Positions 53,870 through 64,000 of a stretch of DNA of 64,000 nt are shown here, in pieces. This DNA is from Sphingopyxis sp. CCNWLW2 (GTDB lineage: Bacteria; Pseudomonadota; Alphaproteobacteria; Sphingomonadales; Sphingomonadaceae), in the NCBI RefSeq assembly GCF_037095755.1, contig NZ_JBAWKJ010000001.1, positions 1,801,001 to 1,865,000 of the forward strand. The letters are read 5' to 3'. The notes under the pieces were generated by a model. The model saw nothing but the letters and a program-made list of their open reading frames with translations. It did no database searches and was not told the origin of the DNA. Each line of letters opens with the position of its first letter. The stretch's first letter is position 1. Position numbers and translations under genes: made by a program.

Positions 53870-53918
53870 GAGGTTGAATATTGATCAGCCCGATTTGATT
53901 GTCAACCGATTGGTTGAA
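53861..53918 (-). promoter_or_regulatory. ArsR operon promoter with two matching operators
   Basis: TTCAACC-ATGA-GGTTGAA (53861-53878) and GTCAACC-GATT-GGTTGAA (53901-53918) share the dyad TCAACC-N4-GGTTGA, with centres 40 bp apart. On the minus strand, TTGACA (53905-53900) inside the second site is a consensus -35, and AATATT (53882-53877) at exactly 17 bp is the -10. The first site covers the -10 end and the ATG. The two sites probably bind the ArsR product. Confidence 0.75.
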
Positions 53919-54605
53919 TTATTTCACGTCGACCCCGGCGATCCGGTTTCCTGCATCCTCGCGATAGAGCGACCAGTTGGCGGGGCATTTGTTCACGGCC
54001 TTCGGCAATCCCTGCATGCCTTCGGTGATCCAGCAATCGTTGAAGATCGAACAATAGCAGGCACGGACCTTGAGCTTCCACCGCTCCTTGTTGAACGTCT
54101 GCCAGACCTGCTCGGACGCAGGCGTGCGCGGGAAACTGACGAATTCGATCGTCTCGCCGGGCCGCACGGCAATTCCGGTCGAAGGCGAGGTGGAAAAGGT
54201 CAGAGCCTGCGCCTCGGTTTGCGTACAGCATGTCCTGAGCAAGTCGATCGGGGTGTTTACCGGCTTGCCTTCATAGCGGATCTCAATGGGGCCGAGGATC
54301 GCGGGGCCAACGCCATTGTTCGTCAGCGTCAGCGCGATATCCTGATTGCCTTCCTTGTCGCCATTGCTTGTCCCGAAGGTGACGAACGGCATCACCCCGC
54401 CACTCTGCATCTTCTGCGTCGCGTCAGCCTGAACGAAGGCGAAATAGGCGAGCGCGAGCGAGGCGATCAGCGCGGGCAGGCCGATGAGGAAATGCGCGAT
54501 CGTAATGAATGGCAAATAACGCAGAAAGCGTGAACCGATCGTCGCAACGTCGGATGCGGATACGGCAGGTCCGGGCGTGGTGTCGCGGTTCGGCGTTTCG
54601 CTCAT
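53919..54605 (-). CDS. Membrane-anchored hypothetical protein (228 aa)
   Basis: Starts MSETPNRDTTPGPAVSASDV; one long hydrophobic segment (about 27-62, FLRYLPFITIAHFLIGLPAL onwards) may be one or two helices. The ~165-residue remainder, probably periplasmic, has NGDKEGNQDIALTLTNNGVG, an Ig-like motif, and several cysteines (TCCTQ, ACYCSIFNDCW, KCPA) that could form disulfides. GAGGATAG precedes ATG 54605. It ends at the arsR promoter. I recognise no family. Confidence 0.75.
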   Translation of the reverse strand: MSETPNRDTTPGPAVSASDVATIGSRFLRYLPFITIAHFLIGLPALIASLALAYFAFVQADATQKMQSGGVMPFVTFGTSNGDKEGNQDIALTLTNNGVGPAILGPIEIRYEGKPVNTPIDLLRTCCTQTEAQALTFSTSPSTGIAVRPGETIEFVSFPRTPASEQVWQTFNKERWKLKVRACYCSIFNDCWITEGMQGLPKAVNKCPANWSLYREDAGNRIAGVDVK

Positions 54606-54722
54606 CACTATCCTCTTTCGCTGCTGGGGGCGCATGCCTAGACCGACTTGCGGACTTTTCCAATCAGCACTGTTCCCGGCAACCATTCTGAAACCGCTCG
54701 CATCGATCGGCGCATTGGGATT

Positions 54723-55430
54723 ATGATCGGCGCCATGCTGATCACGCTTCTCTCCGCGCTCGCGCTCGCCGCCCAATCGACCCCCCTCCCGCCGCAGGTG
54801 ACGCAATTGCCGCCGCCGATGCCGACGGTTCCGGCCCCCGTCACCCCGGTGGTCGAGGCCGACACGCGGCCCTATGTCGCGCTCGCCACCGATCTCGGGA
54901 CGATCACCGTGCGGATCGAAAACAAGCGCGCGCCGATCACCGCCACCAATTTCCTCCGCTACGTCGATGCGAAGCGGATGGACGGGTTCAAATTTTATCG
55001 TTCAACCAAAAGCTGGGGTCCGGCGAACCAGCTGGTGCAGGCGGGCAACCGCGGCGATGCGCGCAAGAATTTTCCGCCGATCGCGCACGAGCCGACCACG
55101 AAGACGGGGCTGACCAACTGCAAGGGGGCACTGTCGATGGCGCGGCTCAACCCCGGCGATGCGACGAGCGATTTCTTCCTGCTCTTGTCCGACATCAAGG
55201 GCTTCAACGCCGATGCACCCGGCGGCGACGGCGCGGGTTTTGCGGTGTTCGGCGAGATCGTCGGCGGTGCCGACATCGCCGAGGCGATCTTCAACGCCCC
55301 GATCTCGCCGACCGCGGGCGAAGGGGTGATGGTCGGCCAGATGCTCGACCCGCAAGTGACAATCAAGACCGCACGCCGCGTCCCGGCGCCCGTTGGCGCT
55401 CCACAAGGGTGTGTCGTCAAAGCGCCGTAA
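54723..55430 (+). CDS. Periplasmic peptidyl-prolyl cis-trans isomerase, cyclophilin type
   Basis: A 235-residue protein: signal peptide (MLITLLSALALAAQ), a Pro-rich spacer, and a cyclophilin domain from about residue 50. YVALATDLGTITVRIENKRA and TNFLRYVDAKRMDGFKFYRS open the fold; GALSMARLNPGDATSDFFLL and GFAVFGEIVGGADIAEAIFN follow. Compared with canonical PpiA the active-site region is modified (bacterial B-type). ATGs at 54723 and 54735 both keep the signal. Role: folding of exported proteins. Confidence 0.88.
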   Translation: MIGAMLITLLSALALAAQSTPLPPQVTQLPPPMPTVPAPVTPVVEADTRPYVALATDLGTITVRIENKRAPITATNFLRYVDAKRMDGFKFYRSTKSWGPANQLVQAGNRGDARKNFPPIAHEPTTKTGLTNCKGALSMARLNPGDATSDFFLLLSDIKGFNADAPGGDGAGFAVFGEIVGGADIAEAIFNAPISPTAGEGVMVGQMLDPQVTIKTARRVPAPVGAPQGCVVKAP

Positions 55431-55491
55431 AGCTGCGCCGGACCCCTATCATTTATTTTGCGTTCATCCGCGCTGTGGCTATACCGCGCGC

Positions 55492-56286
55492 ATGACTCAA
55501 CATGTCCCCTCGCGCGCGACCATGCGCCTGCTCGCCGCTGCACTCGTCATTACGCCCATGCTGGCGGCCTGTGCCGGGGGCGGCAATGTGAAGAAGGACA
55601 CGCGTTACGTCGCGCGCGACGTCAACACGCTGTACCGCGCCGCGCAGGACCGCCTCGAGCGCCGGCAGTACGGCCTCGCCGCGGCACTGTTCGACGAGGT
55701 CGAGCGCCAGCACCCCTATTCGCCCTGGGCGCGCCGCGCGCAGCTGATGAGCTCGTTCAGCTACTATATGGACCGCGAATATACCCCGGCCATCGAGGCG
55801 GCGCAGCGCTTCCTCGCGATCCACCCGGGCAACAAGGACGCGGCCTACGCCTATTATCTGATCGCGCTCAGCTATTATGAGCAGATCAGCGACGTCACCC
55901 GCGACCAGAAGATCACGCAGCAGGCGTCGGCGGCGCTCGGCGAAGTGATCCGCCGCTATCCCGACAGCCGCTACGCGTCGGACGCGCGGCTCAAGGTCGA
56001 CTTGGTGCAGGACCATCTCGCGGGCAAGGAAATGGAGATCGGCCGTTTCTACCAGCGCAGCTCGAACTGGCTCGCGGCCTCGATCCGCTTCCGCGAGGTC
56101 GTCGACAAATATCAGACGACCAGCCACGCGCCCGAGGCGCTCTATCGCCTGACCGAATGCTATCTCGCGCTCGGCATCCCGTCCGAGGCGAAAAAGTCGG
56201 CCGCGGTGCTCGGCGCCAACTATCCGGGCAATGAATGGTATGCGCGCGCCTACAAGCTGATGCAGAAGAACGCACCGAGCGCCTGA
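55492..56286 (+). CDS. bamD: Outer membrane assembly lipoprotein BamD
   Basis: A 264-residue essential partner of BamA in outer-membrane protein insertion. Lipobox LAAC follows a signal sequence. TPR-like repeats run through the mature protein: NTLYRAAQDRLERRQYGLAA, EVERQHPYSPWARRAQLMSS and YPDSRYASDARLKVDLVQDH, all typical of BamD. An in-frame ATG at 55522 gives a shorter signal. It stands alone, with the MITE-like element directly downstream. Confidence 0.93.
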   Translation: MTQHVPSRATMRLLAAALVITPMLAACAGGGNVKKDTRYVARDVNTLYRAAQDRLERRQYGLAAALFDEVERQHPYSPWARRAQLMSSFSYYMDREYTPAIEAAQRFLAIHPGNKDAAYAYYLIALSYYEQISDVTRDQKITQQASAALGEVIRRYPDSRYASDARLKVDLVQDHLAGKEMEIGRFYQRSSNWLAASIRFREVVDKYQTTSHAPEALYRLTECYLALGIPSEAKKSAAVLGANYPGNEWYARAYKLMQKNAPSA

Positions 56287-56331
56287 TCGCGCCGGGAATA
56301 GATTCTGCCTTTGTTCTGCGGTAAGGACGTT

Positions 56332-56597
56332 GGGGTCCGAATCCACTATTGATACGGTCGAGGTTTGCGGCGATTTGGCCCAGTGCTAGGAGGCGAAGCG
56401 CAGGAATATGTCGATATTTCCAGCGCCGCCGACGCCGCAATGGGCCAAATCGGTCAAATCCCGAAGGGACGTCAAAATGGCTTCGGTCTCGAAGCGAGCT
56501 GACTTTGCGGGTAGCGCCGCTATCCGCGGCAGCCATCTCACTCCGATCCCTTTGCCATTTTGACGCCTCGACCGCATCAATAGTGGATTCGGACCCC
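56332..56597. mobile_element. 266-bp MITE-like element with 32-bp terminal inverted repeats
   Basis: Terminal repeats 56332-56363 (starting GGGGTCCGAATCCACTATTG) and 56566-56597 match at 31 of 32 positions as inverted repeats. Inside, 56372-56382 pairs with 56441-56451 (11 bp, GATTTGGCCCA) and 56470-56481 pairs with 56554-56565 (12 bp, CGTCAAAATGGC). No transposase is encoded. TT occurs on both flanks, possibly a 2-bp target duplication. It fills most of the 313-bp bamD-recN gap and ends 2 bases before the recN ATG. As RNA it would fold into a cloverleaf-like structure. Confidence 0.75.
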
Positions 56598-56599
56598 TT

Positions 56600-58267
56600 A
56601 TGCTAACCGCTCTATCCATCGCCAATATCGTCCTGATCGAACGGCTCGACCTCGATTTCGAGGCCGGGCTGGGTGTGCTGACCGGCGAGACCGGGGCAGG
56701 CAAGTCTATCCTGCTCGACGCGCTGGGCCTCGCGCTCGGCGCGCGCGCCGACAGCGCGCTGGTACGTCAGGGCACCGACAAGGCGCAGGTGACGGCGAGT
56801 TTTGTCGCGCCCGCACCCGGTACGAAGCTCGCCGCGCTGCTCACCGAAAACGAGATCGCGCTGGAAGCGGGCGAGCCGCTGCTGATCCGCCGCACATTGA
56901 AGGCCGACGGCGGCAGCCGCGCCTTCCTCAATGACCAGCCCTGTTCGGCGGCGCTGCTGCGCGAAGTCGGAACCTGGCTCGTCGAGATTCACGGCCAGCA
57001 CGACGACCGCGGCCTGCTCGCCCCCGCGGGGCACCGCGCGCTGCTCGACGCCTATGCGCGCGCCGATACCCGCGGCGTTGCCGCCGCCCACGCCGCATGG
57101 CGCGCCGCCGAGGACAAGCTCGCTGCGGCGAAGGCGGCCATCTCGGAAGCCGAGCGCGACCGCGAATGGCTCGAGCATTGCGTCGCCGAACTGCAGACGC
57201 TCGCCCCCCAACCCGGCGAGGACGCCGAACTCTCCGAAGCGCGCGCCACGATGCAAAAGGGCGAGAAGGTCGCGGGCGACCTCGGCGCGATCATGGAAGC
57301 GTTCGAAGGCAGCGACAGCGGTCCCGCGCAATTGCGCGGCGCGGCGCGCCGGCTCGACCGGCTCGCGGGCGATCATCCGTTGCTCGCCGAAGCGTTGGCG
57401 GGGCTCGACCGCGCGATCATCGAGGCCGACGAGGCCGAGAGCAAGCTTCACGAAGCCGCGCGCGCGATGGAATATGACCCCGAACGGCTCGAAGCGACCG
57501 AGACGCGATTGTTCGAACTGCGCGCGATGGCGCGCAAGCATAATGTCCAGCCCGACGAGCTCGCCGAACTCACCGGCACGCTCGCGGCAAGGCTCGACGC
57601 GATCGAGGGTGGCAGCGCGGGGCTCGCGAAGCTCGAAACCGCGGTCGCCGAAACCGCCGCGGCTTATACCCACGCCGCGGCCGCGCTGTCTGACCAGCGC
57701 AGCAAGGCCGCGACCCGCCTCGACGCTGCGGTTGCGAGCGAACTCGTGCCGCTCAAACTCGACGCCGCGCGCTTCCAGACCCTCGTCGAGCGCCTGCCCG
57801 CCGAACGCTGGGGCGCGGAGGGCATGGACCGCGTCGAATATCTCATCTCGACCAACCCCGGCGCCCCCTTCGCGCCGCTCGCCAAGATCGCGTCGGGCGG
57901 TGAGCTCTCGCGCTTCATCCTCGCATTGAAGGTCGCGCTCGCCGAAGAGGGCGGCGCCGACACGATCATCTTCGACGAAATCGATCGCGGCGTCGGCGGC
58001 GCGGTCGCCAGCGCGATTGGCGAGCGGCTGGCGCGCCTCGCGGGCGCCGGAAAACAATTGCTCGCGGTCACGCACAGCCCGCAGGTCGCCGCAAAGGGCG
58101 CCGCGCATTTCATCATCGCCAAGTCGAGCCAGGGCATTGTCACCCGCACCAGCGTCCACGCGCTCGATGAGGCCGGCCGCCGCGAGGAAATCGCGCGCAT
58201 GCTGTCGGGCGCCGAAGTGACCGCGGAGGCGCGCGCGCAGGCGGAAAGATTGCTGGAGACATTATGA
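56600..58267 (+). CDS. recN: DNA repair ATPase RecN
   Basis: A 555-residue SMC-like protein that tethers broken DNA ends. It starts MLTALSIANIVLIERLDLDF; Walker A is GETGAGKS (29-36). A coiled coil occupies the middle (about 150-400), and LSRFILALKVALAEEGGADT followed by IIFDEIDRGVGGAVA supplies the signature and Walker B. The start is 2 bases after the MITE-like element, with no good Shine-Dalgarno. The TGA overlaps the next ATG (ATGA). Confidence 0.95.
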   Translation: MLTALSIANIVLIERLDLDFEAGLGVLTGETGAGKSILLDALGLALGARADSALVRQGTDKAQVTASFVAPAPGTKLAALLTENEIALEAGEPLLIRRTLKADGGSRAFLNDQPCSAALLREVGTWLVEIHGQHDDRGLLAPAGHRALLDAYARADTRGVAAAHAAWRAAEDKLAAAKAAISEAERDREWLEHCVAELQTLAPQPGEDAELSEARATMQKGEKVAGDLGAIMEAFEGSDSGPAQLRGAARRLDRLAGDHPLLAEALAGLDRAIIEADEAESKLHEAARAMEYDPERLEATETRLFELRAMARKHNVQPDELAELTGTLAARLDAIEGGSAGLAKLETAVAETAAAYTHAAAALSDQRSKAATRLDAAVASELVPLKLDAARFQTLVERLPAERWGAEGMDRVEYLISTNPGAPFAPLAKIASGGELSRFILALKVALAEEGGADTIIFDEIDRGVGGAVASAIGERLARLAGAGKQLLAVTHSPQVAAKGAAHFIIAKSSQGIVTRTSVHALDEAGRREEIARMLSGAEVTAEARAQAERLLETL

Positions 58268-58923
58268 CCGACCAGGCGCAACAATATCGGGACGAGGGTT
58301 ATCTCGCGCTGCCCGATTTCGTGCCGACCGACGTGACGCATGCCTTGCTCGGCATGCTGAAGTCCGACCTTGTTCAGGGCGGCGTGTCGTTCGATCAGCT
58401 GAAGCGCAAGCACGATTTGCTCGCGACCGCGGCGGTCGAGGTTTATGGCACGCATTATCTGCCGCTCTCGACCTTCCTCTGGGGCATGACCCCGGCGATC
58501 AGCGCGCTCGTCGGTCATGATTTGCGCCCGACCTATTGTTATTTCCGCATGTATCGCAAAGGCGACATCTGCCGCATCCATTCGGACCGCTACGCCTGCG
58601 AGCACAGCCTGTCGCTGCTCCTCGCGGCGAGCGATGACGCGGCGTGGCCGCTCGAAGTGGGCTCGCAACATATCGAAACGCCGCGCCAGCGTGCCGACCC
58701 CGATTTTGGCGACGAAGCCTATGGATCGGTGCCGATGCTGCCCGGCGATGCGGTGCTCTATCAAGGCGTCCACCGGCTGCACGGGCGGATGATGCCCAAT
58801 CCCAACCGCTGGTCGGCGCACCTGTTCCTGCATTGGGTCGACCCTGACGGGCCTTATGCCGACAATGCGTTCGAGGGGATCCAAATCCTGCCGACCGAAG
58901 CGCTCGCAATGGAAAGGACCTGA
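58264..58923 (+). CDS. Putative 2-oxoglutarate/Fe(II)-dependent oxygenase
   Basis: A 219-residue double-stranded beta-helix protein. FRMYRKGDICRIHSDRYACE gives the HxD ligands His106 and Asp108; VLYQGVHRLHGRMMPNPN supplies the distal His (170 or 173), and NRWSAHLFLHWVD the 2OG-binding Arg. Substrate unknown. It overlaps recN by 4 bases (ATGA) and lies in a dense operon ending in ligA, hinting at a link to nucleic acid repair or modification. Confidence 0.75.
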   Translation: MTDQAQQYRDEGYLALPDFVPTDVTHALLGMLKSDLVQGGVSFDQLKRKHDLLATAAVEVYGTHYLPLSTFLWGMTPAISALVGHDLRPTYCYFRMYRKGDICRIHSDRYACEHSLSLLLAASDDAAWPLEVGSQHIETPRQRADPDFGDEAYGSVPMLPGDAVLYQGVHRLHGRMMPNPNRWSAHLFLHWVDPDGPYADNAFEGIQILPTEALAMERT

Positions 58924-58926
58924 GGC

Positions 58927-59609
58927 GTGGCGGCGGCGCACCCGCTTGACCGTCCGGTCTGGAGCATGCTCACCGGGCGGCAGGCGCATCTCGCCGAGGG
59001 CGATGGCCGCGCGGTGCGGATCGATCGCGGCTATGGCGTCTTCGGCGCCGCTCCCGACACCGGCGGCGAAGCGCTTGCCGCGCTCGCCGCACTTGTCCCC
59101 GATGACGGCGAAATCTGGATCGTCGAGGGCGAGCCGTGGCCGGTCCCTCCGGGCACGCGCGAAATGAAGCGCGCGGTGCTCGCGCAGATGGTCGCCGAGG
59201 GCGCACCGCCACCGCCGCGCGAAGGCGAGCCCGTCATCATCGCGCTGGGCGACGATGACGCCCCCGAAATGGCGGCGCTCGCCGAGCATGCGAAGCCCGG
59301 ACCATGGGGGCCGAAGACGCATCGTTACGGCCCTTTCTTTGGGGTTCGCGAAAACGGCCGCCTGCTCGCGATGGCGGGGCAGCGCATATTGGTCCCTAGC
59401 ATGGCCGAGGTTAGCGGCGTCGCGACGTGGGAGGATTGCCGCGGCCGCGGGCTTGCGCGCGCACTCATCGGCCATGTCATGCGCGAAATGGTCGCGCGCG
59501 GCGAACAGCCTTTCCTCCACAGCTATGCCGACAATTCCGGCGCGATCGCACTCTATGAATCGCTCGGTTTCCGCATTCGTCACGAGGTGCACGTGCTGGC
59601 GATCGCGAA

Positions 59610-59613
<4 letters not shown>
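58927..59613 (+). CDS. GNAT N-acetyltransferase (FR47-like)
   Basis: A 228-residue protein, starting with GTG 3 bp after the oxygenase gene. The N-terminal half is unrecognised. The C-terminal GNAT domain has VATWEDCRGRGLARALIGHV and SYADNSGAIALYESLGFRIR, typical of FR47-like acetyltransferases. The substrate is unknown. Its stop overlaps the next ATG. Confidence 0.87.
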
Positions 59614-62179
<2,566 letters not shown>

Positions 62180-62193
62180 GAACCATCCACCCT

Positions 62194-62270
62194 CGTCACC
62201 CCGGACTTGATCCGGAGCTTGCCTTTCTTGAAGGAGTAAAGGCGGGTGCCGGGTCAAGTCCGGCATGACG
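62194..62270. repeat. Intergenic palindromic repeat, type A (copy 2, reversed)
   Basis: Arms CGTCACCCCGGACTTGATCC and GCCGGGTCAAGTCCGGCATG match the copy at 19214-19286 in opposite orientation; the centre differs. It lies 14 bp after ligA, where it may end the recN-ligA transcript. The following 70 bp to the next gene show nothing else clear. Confidence 0.8.
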
Positions 62271-62340
62271 AATAAGAGGATGATAATAAGCCGTGCGCGC
62301 CATCACAGACGGCGCGGCGGAAATGCTGTGAGGGGGCCGC

Positions 62341-63510
62341 ATGGCAAAACGAAACTATCTGAATGACCTGATGCGCGACCTCGAATCGCATACCGAGGTG
62401 CGGCGGTTCGGCAGCGGCTGGCTGTCGGGCTTTTTCGGGCTGCTGTTCGCTATCGCGGGATTCTTCATGGTGATCGCGCTGCGCTTTCCCGACTGGTTCG
62501 CGACCCCCGAGCTTGAGATCATCAAGAATTGGGGCGGCTTTCGCGGCCTCGTCCATGCGGTCCTGCTCGTGAGCTATGGCCTGTCGCTGCTCAGCCTGCT
62601 GCTGCGTCCGCGAAAGGCGCTCGGGCTCACCGCGCTGATGATCGGACTCGCGGCGATCCTTGTCGGCGGCGCCAACGTCCAGCCGCAGGAAACGCGCGAC
62701 TGGGGCATCTTCTTCGGACTCGACTTCTTCGTCGTGAACCTGCTCGTCACCGGCTTCATGTTCGCGCCGCTCGAACGCGCTTTCCCGCACCGCCGGACGC
62801 AGCGCCTGTTCCGCACCGAATGGCGCGAGGATCTTTTCTATTATCTCGTCAGCACGATGTTCGTTCAGGTGTTGGGCTTCCTCGCGCTCGCGCCCTCGAC
62901 GATCATCAACGAGAATACGAGCAATTGGGAGGCGTTCCGCGCCGCGGTCGCCTCGCTGCCGTGGATCGTCCAGTTCGCGATCGTGCTCGTCGCGTCGGAC
63001 GTGGCGCAATATTTCTTCCACCGCACCTTCCACCGCTACCCCTTCCTCTGGGGTTTCCACGCGGTGCACCACAGCGCGAAGTCGATGGACTGGCTCGCGG
63101 GCTCGCGGATGCATTTCGTCGAGATCATCCTCTTGCGCTCGATCACCTCGCTGCCGCTCTTTACCCTGGGTTTCGCGCCGTCGGTGATGCAGGCCTATAT
63201 CGGCTTCGTTTACGTCTGGTCGTCGCTGCTCCACGCCAATGTCGGCGGTAATTTCAACCGGCTGGGCCACTGGATCGCGACCCCGCGTTTCCACCACTGG
63301 CATCACGGGCTCGAGCGCGAGGCGTTCGACGTCAATTTCGCGATCCATTTCCCGTGGATCGACAAATTATTCGGCACCTTCCATTTGCCGAAGGACCGCT
63401 GGCCCGAAAATTACGGCATCCCCGAAGATGTGCCGAAACATTATTGGGGCCAGTTCCTCTACCCCTGGACGCGCACCGGTAAGAAGACCGACGAGACGCC
63501 CGCCGAATAG
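62341..63510 (+). CDS. Sterol desaturase / fatty acid hydroxylase-family membrane protein
   Basis: A 389-residue integral membrane di-iron enzyme. The eight-histidine set is visible: HRTFHRYPFLWGFHAVHHSA, later RLGHWIATPRFHHWHHGLER. Several membrane segments precede it (LSGFFGLLFAIAGFFMVIAL and others). Family members hydroxylate or desaturate lipids; in bacteria, hopanoids, carotenoids or alkyl chains are candidates. Substrate unknown. GAGGGGGCC precedes the ATG. Confidence 0.88.
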   Translation: MAKRNYLNDLMRDLESHTEVRRFGSGWLSGFFGLLFAIAGFFMVIALRFPDWFATPELEIIKNWGGFRGLVHAVLLVSYGLSLLSLLLRPRKALGLTALMIGLAAILVGGANVQPQETRDWGIFFGLDFFVVNLLVTGFMFAPLERAFPHRRTQRLFRTEWREDLFYYLVSTMFVQVLGFLALAPSTIINENTSNWEAFRAAVASLPWIVQFAIVLVASDVAQYFFHRTFHRYPFLWGFHAVHHSAKSMDWLAGSRMHFVEIILLRSITSLPLFTLGFAPSVMQAYIGFVYVWSSLLHANVGGNFNRLGHWIATPRFHHWHHGLEREAFDVNFAIHFPWIDKLFGTFHLPKDRWPENYGIPEDVPKHYWGQFLYPWTRTGKKTDETPAE

Positions 63511-63560
63511 GGCAATCTGTCCGCTTGCCAGCATCGTGGGCGCGTCATAAGGCGCGGGAC

Positions 63561-63953
63561 GTGAGCCTGCTCGCCGCCTTTCGCCGTCCGGGCATCCTGC
63601 TGCTCTTGCCGCTGCTCCTTGCGCTCGCCGCGCGGGTGCTCGTCGCGCCGGGCTGGATGATCGAGAGCGACGCGGGCGGGTCGATTACGGTGCGCATCTG
63701 TTCGGACCCCGCCAACCCCGGCGGCACGATGACGATTCCGCTTGAGAAAGCGGGGAGCCACGATGCGGGCGAAGCGCAGCAGCATTGCCCGTGGGGCGCG
63801 CTCGCCAATGCGCCGATCGTTCCCGACCTGCCGGTGCTCGCCGCCGCGCCAGTCACGGGCGAACCCGTCCCCGTGGCGGCCCGCTCGCTCGGTTTCGCGC
63901 CGGGCATCGCCTCGCCGCTGCCGCCGAGTACCGGACCACCCGCCTTCGCCTGA
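63561..63953 (+). CDS. DUF2946-like membrane-anchored protein
   Basis: A 130-residue protein from GTG 63561: hydrophobic N-terminus (ILLLLPLLLALAARVLVAPG), then WMIESDAGGSITVRICSDPA and HCPWGALANAPIVPDL with cysteines and histidines placed as in DUF2946 proteins, which are often found beside metal (copper) uptake genes. The Pro/Ala-rich tail is disordered. A TTG at 63525 is an unlikely alternative start. The final 47 bases of the window hold no recognisable gene. Confidence 0.65.
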   Translation: MSLLAAFRRPGILLLLPLLLALAARVLVAPGWMIESDAGGSITVRICSDPANPGGTMTIPLEKAGSHDAGEAQQHCPWGALANAPIVPDLPVLAAAPVTGEPVPVAARSLGFAPGIASPLPPSTGPPAFA

Positions 63954-64000
63954 TCCAGACCGACCGGCTGCCCGCGCTTTTGCGCGGCGCGGCCCGTGAC

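Noticed and set aside
56349..56606. 85-codon open frame within the MITE-like element
   Set aside because: It lies in highly structured inverted-repeat DNA, is Arg/Ser-rich, and has no ribosome-binding site or conserved motif.

Overview
The window is chromosomal DNA from a GC-rich alphaproteobacterium, most likely a sphingomonad close to Sphingopyxis. The evidence is indirect: the protein families present, a PabB-PabC fusion, sucC next to etfBA without sucD, a nusA-infB cluster with alphaproteobacterial features, and three classes of short intergenic palindromic repeats of the kind scattered through sphingomonad genomes. No rRNA, tRNA, CRISPR array, prophage or transposase gene was seen. Coding density is very high and most gaps are under 150 bp.

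Region by region. 0-9 kb: a truncated acyl-CoA ligase, a secreted conserved protein, pabBC (folate), an aspartate-type aminotransferase, a 35-codon membrane ORF coupled to a periplasmic methionine sulfoxide reductase, a lipoprotein serine hydrolase and a secreted M23 peptidase. 8.7-19.2 kb: central and fatty-acid metabolism (sucC, etfBA, a kinase plus acyl-CoA dehydrogenase pair), a DUF389 membrane protein, a class C-type esterase and a JmjC-like oxygenase. 19.2-24.9 kb: a YjdM-like protein with a secreted methyltransferase, an amidohydrolase, a DUF885 lipoprotein and nhaA. 25-31 kb: an NfrB-type glycosyltransferase with a beta-barrel-like partner (probable surface glycan), a TauE/SafE plus TIGR02186 pair, and a HerA-like ATPase. 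31-36.5 kb: a VOC protein, a cell-wall hydrolase, an HD phosphohydrolase, regulators, cspA and a CDF metal exporter.

36.6-51.2 kb is the conserved translation and RNA-metabolism cluster rimP-nusA-ylxR-infB-(DUF1697)-rbfA ... truB-rpsO-pnp. A block of about 4.3 kb (wax ester synthase, MarR-GNAT fusion, thymidine kinase, acetyltransferase, DUF6491 protein) interrupts it. 51.4-55.4 kb holds a deaminase and hydrolase pair, an ArsR/SRPBCC operon with two matching operators and an apparently leaderless start, a hypothetical membrane protein and a periplasmic cyclophilin. 55.5-63.9 kb holds bamD, a 266-bp MITE-like inverted-repeat element that stops two bases before the recN start codon, and then recN, a 2OG oxygenase, a GNAT protein, an ABM-domain protein and ligA packed as one transcription unit, followed by a sterol-desaturase-family protein and a DUF2946-like protein.

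The observations most worth following up are the MITE-like element beside recN, the twin ArsR operators, the truB start codon abutting a GC hairpin, the microprotein coupled to a one-cysteine MsrA, the kinase and dehydrogenase pair that may process 4-hydroxyacyl-CoAs, the compact NfrB/NfrA-like glycan locus, and the rule that every convergent gene pair with a gap over 100 bp carries a palindromic repeat.
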